From assembly GCF_000150275.1 (NCBI RefSeq), contig NW_002060949.1, forward strand, positions 4,512,844 through 4,576,843: 64,000 nucleotides of DNA, written 5' to 3'. Numbering within the stretch: position 1 is the first letter of the stretch; every line of letters begins with the position of its first letter. The notes under the pieces are model-generated. The model was not told where the DNA came from, made no database searches, and worked only from the letters and a program-made list of their open reading frames with translations. This DNA is from Trichoplax adhaerens. Lineage: Eukaryota; Placozoa; Uniplacotomia; Trichoplacea; Trichoplacidae. The translations under genes and the position numbers were made by a program. This document shows, in pieces, positions 13,013-26,540 of this stretch.

Positions 13013-14524
13013 AGCGATGCTAAATATCCCGTTGCTGTTGAGTGTTATGAAAATTATATCCGGCTTTTTATCACGGTCTATCATTTTAGTTATTAAATCA
13101 AGGAAGAAATCTGCGTTTATAGAAGAAAATTAAGTTCTATGCGTAATATGATTAAGTTAACTTAATTATTCAGTTTTTGCACCTAGTTTAATTTAATAGC
13201 TGTTGATCCAAAATAGTATATATATACATATATATGTACATATTGAAAGTATGAAATAACAAGCTTGCACTAAAGTCTTCGAATTACGGTGATTGTATCA
13301 AGCAGCAATTATATTATTGAGATGCGATGAATGATTTTGAATTTAGTAGTTTGATTCTATTGATAAAACCTATCTCATTTCTTATTCTAAATCGCGTAAT
13401 TTAAACGTTATTCTTAGTTATAATAGTACCGCACTGCGTAAACTTGGTTAATAATATGTTGTAAGAGCGTTCGCTTTCTAAAGGGCGATCATAAAGGTCT
13501 TTCATTTGTATTTTTATCACTTATTACTTGCTCATAATAACGAATCTTACAGATCTTCTACTAAATGTAATATAACTAAAATTATCTGGTTATGATCCAC
13601 GAGCGCCAGTATGTGCTTATGTGCGCGTATATTGGTTATCTATAGACTTAATGTTTTATGCGCGTTATGTGATAGTCTTTTAAGTTTATGGTGTTATCTA
13701 TGAAGATTTGTACAGTACGATTAGATGAATGTGTTACTATTTTGCATTCTTCCAAAACACAGTATTTGCTTGATTCGTTTATAATGTACTGTATGGTTTG
13801 TGCTACTTTTAAAATTGCTGTATTATAATAATATCAGATAGTGTGATCATAACTAAAGAGTTAATCCGTAATAATAGTATGATATACAATATAATGAGAA
13901 ATAGATATGTATTTACTGTACAAAAATCTCTGTAGATTTGTATTGCGATGTTATTACAAATGCGTACCGCATATGAATATATATGTATATATGTATAGAT
14001 GATATATACGTTCTCTCTATATACAGTATAAACACATATACACTTATACATATTTATAATTATCGGTATCATTCAAATAAGATAGAGTTTCATGTTGTAG
14101 ACAGCACCGAGGTTACAATTTACGTAAGAGTATGAACATGTTTTTATTATATCCTTAAAGATGTAATAATATTATCTAATAGTATAAAGAAAAGCTTTAG
14201 TGTACAGTATAAACATTCAATGGTTTGCGAATAACAAAGAAATATCAAACAGCAACAGTTTTAGTATATTAAAAAATTTTGACTTTCGATTAACTTATAC
14301 TTGTATGCTATGACAAAAATGTTATGTTAGATCTTGGATACTGAAATTAATGATATAATACTATCCAACTATTTGAATTATAATTTACACAGTTCATGTG
14401 CTATATAGAAGAAAAGAAATTAACCTGTTTTTTGTTTTTGTTTGATTACTTGCTCACATCACCTGTTATTGTGTGTTTACATGCATAAGTATGCGCCGTA
14501 TATTACATGTAAAATATGCGTACA

Positions 14525-14543
14525 TATATATATATATATATAT
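14525..14543. repeat. AT dinucleotide microsatellite
   Basis: An uninterrupted run of alternating A and T of about 19 bases. A shorter TA run occurs at about 14780-14794. Confidence 0.85.
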
Positions 14544-17121
14544 AGATATAGGAATTGTAAGATTCAAGTAATAATATTACAACCACATCAACTAATATTT
14601 GAATGACTCACTTTGAGTACATTGTTGTACCACCTAATTTTGTTGTCGTTGTCTTTTAAACTATATTCTTTGTTCCCCTCGCGCAAAAATCGGTTTTGAA
14701 CTAATATTATAACACACAGACACACACACACTTACACATGTCACGCACGCATATACTTATAGAAACGTATATAAATTTGTTATATATATATATATGCATC
14801 ACACAGATACACATACATGAACAAATTCAAACATAAACGTTCAGTTAGTTGATGTATGGTGGTTTTATTTAATTTTTGCACACTTGATTAAAAAGATGAG
14901 CACCATTGTTTAATTGATTTTACGGATTATAGGCGTACGTGTATTGAAATAGAATTAGATTTAAGAAATGAATGGAAAGTAAACCTGATACAGCATGATG
15001 CAGTCTTAAGCATTGCAATATAGAATAATATTCGCCTAAATACTATTATACGCGTACGTACAATCAATAAAATAAAATATTTGTTTTAAGAAGATGATAT
15101 GAGCATCAAGGTCTATTATAATATCTCGTCACAAAGCATAGTTACAGTACTGTAGATAACGTATTACTTAAATTGTACGTTTTAAAGCCTAAATCACTTA
15201 AATTTCTTATTAAATATTGGTAAATTTGAATTATAAGAGTACAAGAATCTTAAAGTTTGTATGAATTTTACTTTTAAATTGGGTTATACTTAGCAAAATG
15301 AAATGATTCTTCTATAGCTAAATCTGTTACTACAAAATTAAAATTTTAATCGCCAATACACGTGTCGTTATGACGATATATATATTAGGTAGAAAAATTT
15401 GACAATTGAAAGGTGAGGTGAATGATCTAATTGCATAAAAGGTACATTCAGACGGTGAATTTTTTTCAGGACTACCACAACGACTCCAGTCAAATCCAGT
15501 ATTTTTGTCTTCGTCAAGGACATGCGCTAAACGTGAAACAGTGTAGTAGACCTTTAATGCATGTGTATGTATGTGGTAAGTTTAGCGTAGTACTTGAAAC
15601 AATGTTTAGCTTTTCTTACGAAGCCTAAATAGTAAAACTTTAGGAATTGTATTTCAACTTACTTATCGATAAAAATGTTCAGTCTACGATTTACGAAGAC
15701 TTAAAAATCAATCTTTTATCCAATTAATCTAAGACTCTTTGTCCTGACCTCACATGGTTAACTAATAATAATATACAAGTAGAATCCACCAGAAATATTG
15801 TAATATTATAATTTATTTCACATAAAGTCGATATAGTACTATTAATTAAATATAAGTAATAATTGCTCAATCACATTATAATTCTAGTAGGTCTATTATA
15901 ACATGTGCTAAAGTGTAGGTTCTTTCAGAGAAATTATAAACTGGTTAAAAGTTATTCTAAGTTGATAGATTCCAGGTTTGTCACTTGACTAGTCATCGCA
16001 CCTGTAAATTTGTGTTACATGTACCTAAACACGTACTTGGAAATGCTAACGAAATTTCGTAATTTTAACATAAATAAGATATAGCAATTTATGTAGTTAG
16101 TTTTTATTCAAATTTTAAAAGGCAAAGAGCCTTGTTCTATATCTAATACAATTTTAGTTACTTAATGATATCAGATCATTCGAGAACGTAACAAGTGATG
16201 AAATTACTTAGTACGGTCAGTGCAATCAAAATTTCACGATAACTATTCGATAAATCTGATTCGAGCTACCAGGACTACAAATAAAATAATCCATAACGGT
16301 GGAATGCTTCCATTTATCTCATTACATCATATTCTGCTGTAGATACGGTATACAGTACGATCAAACAATATTTTAAAAGTTAGCATAGAACGTCAAGCAA
16401 TGAAATCAATGCTACAACGAATGAAAGTCTTACTTGTATCTAAATGTATAATAATGTTCATAAGTATTAGTATAATTTAGTAAAAGCGGCCGAAAAGTCA
16501 TAAAATGAAGGCTTTTAGCAATTTATGCAGGAAACAAACCCAGCATTATAATAATTCGTGACTGTAAATTACGATCATTCTACAATTTAGGAAAGATGTT
16601 ATATTAAATTATTATAACATTTGTTCTACATACATATATATATAAGGTCTACGGTAGATTTTATGCTATAAATAATTTTTCTTTTAAGGTATAGCTATCA
16701 GCCGAAACGTTACATTTATCATTAAACATTTCAGCTACAGATATACTACAAAACCAATCGCTAAAAACCGCATATTAAAGTTGTACAGTATCGTCAAAAG
16801 TAATACATAGTGTGACATTTAGAATACTTGACTACCAGATTTAATGAGTAATACGTTATAAAATAAGAAAATGCCAAACTTGCTAGTAATTAAGATGAAT
16901 ATAATTCAAAATGCATCTCGTAGGTCATAATATGAAATTTACGTAATGATCGTACAGAATTTGAATTTATCTCAAAATTTTTGAAAAAACTTTCTCCAGT
17001 AGTGTCATTTAGGAAAAACTAATAGAAAATATTAATTCAGTCATTGGACGTACAGTATTTTATAATAATCCATAAGCAAGTTCGCTACAGTATTAAAATC
17101 TCATAGTAGCACGGTATAAAT

Positions 17122-20100
17122 TCAAATATCTACAATTACGTAACATTCATGCTTATTAATCGAATCAAAAATTTGCATGTTTGAGTAAGTAATGGCTTTA
17201 ACTTCTGTTCCCTTAAATTAATAGGAATGCAGATATGAACTAAATTTAGTAATATCGACAACAACTATATGGAAGAATCTCAAATGTAAAGTAATACCTG
17301 AGGGTGCCTCGATAAGTCGAATATTTCTCCAACTCTAGAATGAATAAGAACAAATGTATTCGTTTATAATTTTATCCAATCGGTACATGTTACGTAAAAT
17401 TTAGTAAATAGTAAGGTAATAATCTTTATTTGCATTTTATTCCAACAATTTAATATCAAAATATATGGTAATTTAGAATAGAGGACAATAATAGTAGTAG
17501 CAGCAATGGCTAGCATAGTAATCCAAGCCTATCAACTACGATTGTGAATTTTGCTAACATTCATATCTATTGCGTCACGCAAATGACGTAATATACTACC
17601 GTAGATATATGTAAAAATACGAGAAGGCTGATATAAAATCACATAGACTCAAATAAAAATGCGCAATATGTGCGCGTTACTACATATGACACCAAATAAC
17701 AATCATATTCTAAAATTTACCCTTCAGCCGTAATTCTAAAATTTTCTTTATCAAATTTCAATATCTTGACATTCTATAAATACAGCATTTTAATAGATAG
17801 ATCGTTACTAAAGCCAATTCAAGAAAATCAAGTGAATTTACATTATCCATAAATTTCTAAAATTTACAGGAAATTCCGACGGCATTAACATATTAAGTAG
17901 CATTATGAAGTCATTATATATTGTCGTATTGTCTCATTAATCATTTAAAGATTATTAATAGAATTGCATCATTAATAAATTAAAAATTTTTTATCTTGAA
18001 GACTATTGATATTCTTTCAATGAATATGAACTAGACAAAAAAGACATACTATAATGATCAGATGGAGTAGTTATATAGTGCATATCATTAGTGAAGTAAG
18101 ATGCTAAACTATCAGTGCATATTCTGTGAAAGATATTAAACTTTAAGCTCTTCATTAGAGTATTATCAGTTTATAGAATCGAAAATGCATGCTATTGGAT
18201 ACGAAACATAATAGTACACATAAAATTCGCACACTACAACTTTTAAAGAATTATATCGTATAGATGCTGTATTTGCTAATTTAGGAATAAAATTTTAGTT
18301 ATTTGCATTGGAAAATAATAATGATCTACTTATACCTTTGCAATAAAGAATGGTTCAGCGCTGAATAGAAAGAGAAATTCGTCCAGGAAATGATAAAGAA
18401 GCGATTCTAAGTCGTGGCCTTTGGAATAAAATGGTATTACCAGCAAGATACTGAGAATTGGGTAGATACTGTTCCAGTAGATTTAATTTCAAAAAAACTT
18501 TATAATTTTACTGCAGAACTACAATAAACTGACATCAAAGATACCGGAGAGACAATACCTAATGAACATCGACTTACGATATTATGTAATATAATTAGTA
18601 GACTAAACCATTGGATAGTAATTCACTTACCTTCAGCTTCAATTTGTTGAGTCTTGATTGGTTCAACGCATCGAAGGTCAGTGATGTAAGCTAACATCCC
18701 TAAAGCTGCCTATAAAGACAAGTAAGCTAGCAATTAGCTATAAACATATGAGCAAAATATTATTGCACTGCAGTTCCTTTTTAATCTAGCATTTAAAGTA
18801 GCGTGCACAAATCATGTTCTATTACAAAAAAAAAAATCTAATTTATTTGTAAGAAATACAGTAAATACTGGTTTGTTGCACCTACTTGTTCAAATGCTTC
18901 GGTTATATCGTCACCCCCTTAATGTAGTGTAGGATAGAGTCAAGGAATAATAGATTTCGCTTAAAGAAAATACATTATCGATATCTAGTCATACTGTGCA
19001 TTGCTTATTACATAACATCACAGGTGGAATTTATGCTTACAAAGCGTAGCACGTACACATTGTTGATATTAGTAGCGTAGAATTTCTACGACCTAAACTG
19101 TCCATGATCTATAACTTTCAATATTGATATGCGATACCATTAAATCTGTTGTTAGTATAGAGATATGAATTATCAATTCAACAAGATTGAACTGCTATGT
19201 TTATAATAATGAATACTCTGTTGCCTATGTACCAAAAACTGTTATAATTTATAATACTGAAACGCTACGGTATGCTAAGGTACATTAGTGATTATAATCA
19301 AAAACTATCTCCAGTAAATTGTTGGATTAGACATGAAAAAATACGAGCACAAAGCAGAATCCGTATATAGATTGCAGTTATAGACAGAGTAATCAGTAAT
19401 CAATGATATTGCATATGATAAATATAGCAATTGTTAGCTAGTAAAATGAATTAAAACTTTTACACCAACAGACATCTTTTGAGACTAAAATTTCCACACC
19501 TAATACCATCATTTTAAATTGTACTACTCGAAATATCTTACAAAATCCAACAAAATTAGATTATGTGCGTTCTTTTAAATGTGAAAAATTGGAAACGCAA
19601 CTCGTATTGCATCATGTTAATGTAGTAATTCTAGAAATGAATAAATCGATTTTTGCTAATCCATACATTAGTTCACCAGTACATTTCTATTCTACTTGGA
19701 ATCGAATGAGAATAAAAACAACTAAACATCTTTAACACCAAGAATAAATGAAGATTATAAATGTAGCCACTGCATCGTAAGACAATGATAACTTTAGATC
19801 AAAAGACTATTCAGATGTTACAATAATATCAACTGGATCATTAGCATCCGATAAAGAAAGAACTCTTTTATCATTAATAGCGATTATGCCATCTATCTAT
19901 TATTTAATTTTCGCTGCCATATAGTAGATTGCTGTTAGCATAAATCAATTATCTTCAATAGCGTAAGTGATAAAAGTAATTTCCTCATCAAGTAGAAAGT
20001 ATTACTTTGTAGTTGCGATATCACTAGTATAGTGATTAATGTAAGATACTAATTTCAGTAATGCAACACTGATATCAGAAAGATAGTATGACAACATTGA

Positions 20101-23100
20101 TAATGAAAAACATCGATTAAAATTGAATTATCACTTGAATCATAGTTAAACAGTTGCACAACATCTTTTAACAAACATATTTCGGTTGATAACAAATGGT
20201 AAGGATACAGGAATGGATCCTATTAACATGAATAAAAAAGCGTAAAAAGTGTTCAATAAAAATATCGTTAGTGAATTGGTTATACATATTTGTGTACACG
20301 TTAAAATGTTAATTTTACAGCAATGCATTACTATGATATCAATCATTATAATATTTGTCAGTAGCTGGTTGTGGTCTTTTATAATTATTGATGATTTACT
20401 GTACAATGACCGGTTTCATTTTAAGCTCAAAAGCGGTATGAGTAAGAGTTTCTTGATAAATTTTCATCTTTTACCGTAATAATCATGACTACATTTATAA
20501 ACTATTTCAATTGCAATACAAAGCCAACCTATCCTATCTATTATATCATGAATAGAATAGAGTAAATAGAAGCTATTGTTTTGACTGCTACATAGATAGT
20601 AACGTAAATAAATATAATGGCAGCATGGTGGTGTGAATACGTTAGAGGGCGGCCATCTTCAACTCATTACTCTTGCTGAAAGAAATAATGGATGATAAAT
20701 GATACCATGATATTACCATCAGCGCTAAATGAGCATAATGTAGTATTATAAATTCAAAAGGAAGCTACTTAACATAATTGATCTTAGGTTTTTAAGGATA
20801 GCATGCCTGCCTTTAGCAATGTGCTCTATCATGCCGATCGATGTCGGCTTTGTCCATTGATCAAACAACATCTATTTTTAATATGCAATATGTTACAGTG
20901 TTTCGGGCAGGATAACAAAGAGCAAGGATACATATTTCTGTCAGTATGGTAACGTTTAATATTTTTAATTCCTTCGCGTACAGTAGTTTGTTATCGCCAA
21001 ATAAAACCAGAAATAATGTCGATGATAAGATGTAGTACTATATATAGTATGTGCATATCTAAAAGATTACAATAACACTGTAAGAAAACAGCATTAAACT
21101 CATGGATTAGTAGAGTTGTAAAATTCATCAACTTTATCACATTAGTCCTGATATCGTAGTTATAATTAATGTACCACCGTACAAATCCATATTGTAACCC
21201 GTACAAATTCATATTGTAACATTCTATCAATATGGTTCTTAATTTTAAATGCAAAAAATATTTAAATTCATGCAATATGCAATACGCGTCAGTTGACAGG
21301 ATACTCGAGCAGCTAGCTACCTTCTCTTCGCAACTTTGGATACAGTATACGCGTAAATTGAAAAAACATTGCAACTCTACGGTCGTACTGAACTTTTAGA
21401 ACGTTGAACAGGATATAAAATTCTCATACTGTACAGCTCGAACGGCCAGGTGCTATCATGTTATAATTAACACAATTTGTACTGTATACAGTATACGACT
21501 CTTGGTAGCATTTACTCGGTGTTAATCAAGATATTATACAGTACATTACAGTACAATATAAAGAATAGTACCCCTATAACATACGAGTATATCCTGTATA
21601 ATTATTTTTGGATATTACGAAGGTATGTGATTCTTTGCAAATTTGTAAACGGCGTAAGAGATTACTTTTTTCACTCAATAAAATGTACTACCATCTACTA
21701 ATTTCTGCGAGAATAATAAAGAGTAACTTTACGTCTTGTTGTAAGGGTGATAAATCATTAAAATGGAACCCCAAATATTAGTACCAATGTTTAACTGTAA
21801 GGTGAGGTGATCTTTAAAGCGATTATACGTATACTCTATATACTGTACAGTAGGTGTATTTCCATTTAGGTTTTCCATTATTGCTTTACTGGTGTATTGC
21901 ATCTGATACTATCATTTGTTAATTAAATAGCTGGCGTTTTACTATAGTATCAATAATATATTTATCGTGTTTAAAGCAATGAAAAATGTTTCAAAAGAAA
22001 AAAGAAGGATAGCAATTAGGTTCAAAGAAATACGAGAATTCTCACCATATCATGAATTCAACTGGCACTATGATTATTTATCCTGACAGGCTATAAATTT
22101 GATCCATTTTACAAACAGATTATTAACTTATAGCAACAATAACTTACTGAATATCTGCAGGATGCTCCAAGTCTGCATTGGGGTAATAACAGCGATAAAA
22201 ATGATATGACAGGAAAAAAAATTCAAAAAGTCATTTTTAGTACGCTTCAAACATTAGAATAGCAATGTTACTACTACAGTATCGTATTTCTCCACAATTC
22301 CGTGCTAACAGTAAATGCACGGATCATAACGCGCTACTAGAACAATTTCATTTCTCCTTTTCATAAAGTTACCATGATAAACCATGAACGTTTTAGATAG
22401 CACTAATTAATGAATTTAATTCGTATGATTAAATTAATCATAATTCTACTTCAAGACAGTATGTAGTGAATACTGTACACTGAGTGTACAGTAATGATAA
22501 CGACAAGTAATCTTTGGACTACTAAATACTTTTTATAAACGAGTTCTTAATTTAAGTTAGGATAGAAATCGTCCATACTATCTACGTAGTAGTTTCATTG
22601 CCAATTTCTCAAATGATACTCAATATGGTAGAATTCATCTAACGCTATAAAGATTTAACTGCTATCTGTCCATCTTGTACAGTACTGACATCATTAGCAT
22701 GGTATGCTAACAATGATTTCTAGTACAGTACAATTATGATAGAATGATGCAAAATCCTTAACGACCATTTGCGGAAGGTTTTCGACGATCATTTTCACCT
22801 GTATGCAGTACAGTAGAGACCCTGAAATCTTTTATGCTACTGTACAGTTTTGTATCATTAATAAGTCGGTCATTTCAGTCATTTGCTTGCAGTCCGCCAA
22901 TTTAACCAGGCACGAATTTACGGGATAATACCCATAGTGAACTATCCTTACTTTGTGTTCATCCTTTTCGTTACCGGTCGATTTACAGTAAATGCATGAA
23001 GGCTAGAGCTACTGTATTAGGACAGCTACTAAACACGATTACAATGTATTTTTGCAGTACTGAGCACCTCTTCTAAAACAACTAAGTACAGTATGCTGCA

Positions 23101-23379
23101 TTCACTGTCTATGACAGTAGAAAATTTCACTGATCACTTATCACCTATCCAGTGAAATTTTTTCCACTGTTAATTCAGAAATTCACTGCAACGACTAGAG
23201 AAGGTTTCAAATGTTTTGACTACTATTACAGTCGTAATAAAACTAGACAGAAAGAAAGGATTCTAAGTCAAACGATACCTGATCTACTGTAAGTGAACAG
23301 AGCACAAAATTACAACTGGAAATTGTTCAAACTTACATTCATATTTGACGGCAGTTTTAGCAGATGCTACCTCGTCCAT
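17122..23379 (-). CDS. ZBTB8OS: Archease (RtcB tRNA-ligase activator)
   Basis: Archease promotes guanylylation and multiple turnover of the RNA ligase RtcB, needed for tRNA splicing and, in animals, XBP1 mRNA ligation. Nine exons in transcript order: 23337-23379, 22148-22172, 20209-20219, 18886-18917, 18631-18709, 18336-18418, 17721-17773, 17298-17334, 17122-17211. All phases close and give 150 residues (human about 167, with a longer N-terminus). Family signatures: YEYLEHPADIQIHSWGDD at 13-30 (usual form YEYLDHTADVQ), the ESLLYHFLDEF helix, GEIFDLSRHPQGTEVKAITYS, and the terminal YVIVDI. The predicted metal-binding acids are D21 and D149. The family His-Thr is His-Pro here (H18-P19). Start: first ATG in the open frame; the frame is open upstream without another ATG seen. 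The third exon is only 11 nt. No exon exceeds 90 nt, so the gene is invisible to simple ORF searches. Confidence 0.9.
21427..21560. repeat. GTAC-palindrome words (intron of archease)
   Basis: Four to five TACTGTAC/GTACAGTA words lie within about 130 bases, inside the second archease intron. They belong to the same family as the clusters at 1.9-3.4 kb. Confidence 0.65.
22466..22855. repeat. GTAC-palindrome words (first archease intron)
   Basis: Words at about 22470-22495, 22677-22685, 22724-22731, 22806-22816 and 22843-22850. They are dispersed singly and not fused into arrays, within the intron between archease exons 1 and 2. Confidence 0.65.
23121..23161. repeat. Perfect 12-bp inverted repeat
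   Basis: AAAATTTCACTG at 23121-23132 is exactly reverse-complementary to 23150-23161, with a 17-base loop. It lies in the first archease intron, about 180 bases from the exon 1 donor. It could be a small foldback or chance in AT-rich DNA; no function can be assigned. Confidence 0.7.
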
Positions 23380-23547
23380 GTCTTGAAGTCCGAGCTCACT
23401 TGTCTTCCTTCTTAGCCTGAGACGCTTCTTGCTTGACTGGAAGTACTGATCGGTTCTCACCAGTACAGTACGTAGTAGGGTGACAGCTCAGTGCAGTCAA
23501 GTCGCGCGGATCACTATACAGATTGACGAAAGCAATCTTGATCGATC

Positions 23548-23890
23548 GCTACTGTACTGTACACTGTAACTACTGGTGTACAGTCTGTACGCTTTTTTTC
23601 TTGAATTTTTCTACTAACGAATGGATACTGTAGAAGAAACTTAACTGGTGTACAGTACAGTATAGTCTGTACTCTTTTTTTCTTGAATTTTTCTACTAAC
23701 AAATGGATAGAAGAAACTTAACTGGTGTACACTGTACAGTATAGTAATTACTAATGTCAGTCTCTACAGTGTACAGTATGTACAGTACAGTACTACTGTA
23801 CACTACTGTACTGTAGACTGTAGCACCTACGGTACTGTATTACATCATCGTATTCTGCCGCATGTGCGTACAGACGGTATACTGTAGTAC
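23548..23890. repeat. Dense GTAC-word cluster upstream of archease
   Basis: Runs of TACTGTAC, GTACAGTAC and GTACACTGTAC occur from 23549 to 23571 and from 23721 to 23890, flanking and interrupting the tandem duplication at 23572-23745. It lies about 170-510 bases upstream of the archease start codon. The same word family dominates 1.9-3.4 kb and 44.65-45.11 kb. Confidence 0.8.
23572..23745. repeat. Tandem duplication of a 72-77 bp unit carrying GTAC words
   Basis: Copies start at 23572, 23644 and, as a partial third, 23721. Each opens with ACTGGTGTAC, continues through a T-run, TTGAATTTTTCTACTAAC and AAATGGATA or CGAATGGATA, and ends AGAAGAAACTTA. The copies differ mainly in the GTAC segment just after the start, which is longer in copies 2 and 3. 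Confidence 0.9.
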
Positions 23891-26540
23891 TCGAAAGAGA
23901 ACATCTTTTATCTGGTTGGTATTTATACAGTACAAGAAAATGTTTCAAACGCTATCAAATCAAATACTTATCACGTAGATCTTGTAGTGAATTCTCATAG
24001 AAAATGGATGGCATGGACAAAAAGTATTTCTTAGTTTCAGAGAGATAGTACTATTCAAACCAAACATTTCTTCTTGTTGCGTACCTAATTGCTATTTACT
24101 GTAAATCTCATTATAGTAGACAGTACCGTAATTGGTATTCACAACGGCCGACGCCAGAGTTGGCTAGTTTTCACTGAAAATAGAAAATATAGCAAACGTA
24201 TCGAACGGTAGTCCAATACACAACTTTCAGTTAAATCTCTGAGAAAATGGATCACATTCACTGTAAATATCATTAGTTTGACAACTACTGTACCAGTTCA
24301 TGAATGGAAGCGATTGATCTCCTATCTAAGTACTGTTTCGGGTATTAATTAATATTATTAATATCGAGATCGACTAAAAGGATGTGATAAATTGTAACTT
24401 AATTACTCTCACATGATCTACTTACTGTATCTATGAATTCTAGCCAAAGGATCCACCCAGATCGAAGCATCTTTATTCTATACAAAATTTATGGGTATAC
24501 ACTACAGTATAGTCCCTTGCCCAAGTTTGGTTCGCATACCGTATCATATTTTACAAACATAACGGCATTTACTTCCAACATTCTCCCCTTAAAATGTGAC
24601 ATGCGCTTGATTATTTTAATCTAATTTAATTCATACTACTATACGAGTATATTATTAAGGACTACTTCCTGACAAGTTTTACTAGTCTTACGTAAAGTAC
24701 TTAATTTGAGTTTGCTTTTACAGATTACTACCCTAATCTATCGTAAGATCTTGTAAGAATATTATACGGCTGCTATTTTATTGCATAGGGCACACAAACC
24801 GTAAAAATACGCGTAAGTTCGTGCCACTTTCTGATTTGAGCAAAGGAATAAGTAAATTATTAAATTCCTAGTTTAAAGATAGAAGATTGTACTATTATAG
24901 TAACAACTCTAAATATGCAATAGCTATCTACTGTGCGATCATACGATATATCGTCCTGTCGCTTCGCTGACAGAGATATCACGTTTCATGTCAGCCTAAT
25001 AATGTAGAATTCAGCGGTACAATGCCAAGTTCAGCGAAACGGTAATTAATAATGATGAAAATCCGCACGGTCATTATTATCACTACGGAACTTTATATTA
25101 TTGCTGCTGAAATACAATATGCGAGAAGTATAAAATTATTTAATGTACTGTATATAATCGTATAATACTACAAATAGAATTTACATTTATGGCTGCATGC
25201 AGCAGGAATTAATTTCATTTTATTTTATTTATCAATCATTTGAAGACCGATAGAATCTTCATCCACAGATTGGACCCTATTTGCTAGTGTGCATTGCACG
25301 CCGAGCCATAATGTTCGTATAGCGTGTTTCCTCTACTCCCACTCGTCGAAGATAAATTTACTTCTTTTTTAGAATCTTTTAGTTAACTTTCACTTAGATT
25401 GACCTTATTTCTAGTTTCGTGAGCTATCTATTGGTTGGGAAACGTGCATTTGTCCCGTCTTGGCATTTATACCGTGACATATAGAACAGAATAACACAGA
25501 AACATACTGCACCTGAATAGTATGTGCGAGAAAACTAACTTGTCTTGTGAACTACCCACTTTTCTACTCTGTAAATTCTAAAATCTTATTGTAGCCATAG
25601 TTGAAGATTTTAAAATTGTTAGCAGCAAGGTTATATGCGATTTAGTAATTCTTGTGCCCAAACATTGAGTAGTCCATGCTAAATGGATAGAGAATGAACG
25701 CTATTTATATAGTATTTTTATAACATGGTCTAGTGTATGGGTTAGTGAACTTTCGTCATGCGATACAACTGTTCAATAACGTACATATATGTTTATTTTT
25801 TGCTAGTAATTTACAGTTAATGATCTATGGTTTAATCTATGGTATAATGGCATAGGCTGCAACAAGATGATCGAAAAATAAGTTAGTGCTGATCGTGAAT
25901 AGAAAGCTAATAAATGTTTTAGTCAAAGTTCGAATAGTCTCGTATTAAAAATACTGGTATGTATGAGTACATCCATTCTATCAAATTTACGCTCTTAAAA
26001 TTGCTATCGGAATACAGTAATAAGACAAATTTCTCCTCCCCAAAAATAGCAATTATTTAGCGAATAAGGCTAACTGTAAATATTAGAGTGCTCTAATTCA
26101 GGAAGAAAATATTGTAAATTGATTATTTTACTTGTGCAGTCATAATAACGCGGTATACGCAAATAATTAACAAAATAGATAATAAAAAATTGACAAATGT
26201 GTATATATATATACAATGTATATGAATGAAACGCATAGAAAATTTCAAATATTTCTATACAAAGACAATTTCATTCTTGTAAACGCCATCCATAAATTAT
26301 GCGTGCTGCTATAATTGTTACAATTCGTGAGTGTGGTCGCGTAAGTATTATACTGTAAAGTTACATTCTGCAGCCTCAACAGTTAAAAGTAAAACAGAGG
26401 CAAAAGTCAGAAATGCTGTATCATTCTTTCTATTATCCTTCTAATTTATTTTGTTAAAAAACTTTTGGCCAATCTTTTATAGAATAACAGCAATAAAATC
26501 GCGGTATTATTACTTCAGTAATTAAAATTGACTGATGATA

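Larger units (their letters stand above)
12859..17121. other. Intergenic, AT-rich; one orphan exon-like stretch
   Basis: No gene is recognised. There are dinucleotide microsatellites, (AT)n at about 14525-14543 and CA-rich sequence near 14715-14730, plus a few isolated GTAC-palindrome words (13710, 15146). Positions 15471-15573 look like a plus-strand internal exon: a pyrimidine-rich acceptor ending TTTTTTTCAG, a body open in one frame throughout, and a GTAAGT donor. No family similarity was recognised and no partner exons were found. Confidence 0.5.
23380..26540. other. Intergenic between archease and MFS genes
   Basis: Immediately upstream of archease lies relatively GC-rich sequence that probably holds its 5' untranslated region and promoter. 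The region 23.55-23.89 kb holds a dense GTAC-word cluster and a tandem duplication, listed separately. From 24.3 to 26.5 kb I see nothing beyond AT-rich sequence and isolated GTAC words (25145). The MFS 3' untranslated region must lie at the right end. Confidence 0.6.

Noticed and set aside
17298-17334. Archease exon 8 read in a different frame (LEKYSTYRG)
   Set aside because: That reading needs a phase that does not fit exon 17721-17773; the GEIFDLSRHPQ frame fits both the phase and the family.
20146-20406. 86-residue minus-strand hydrophobic open frame
   Set aside because: It overlaps the archease micro-exon on the same strand in an unrelated frame. Hydrophobicity is expected of AT-rich chance frames, and there is no motif.
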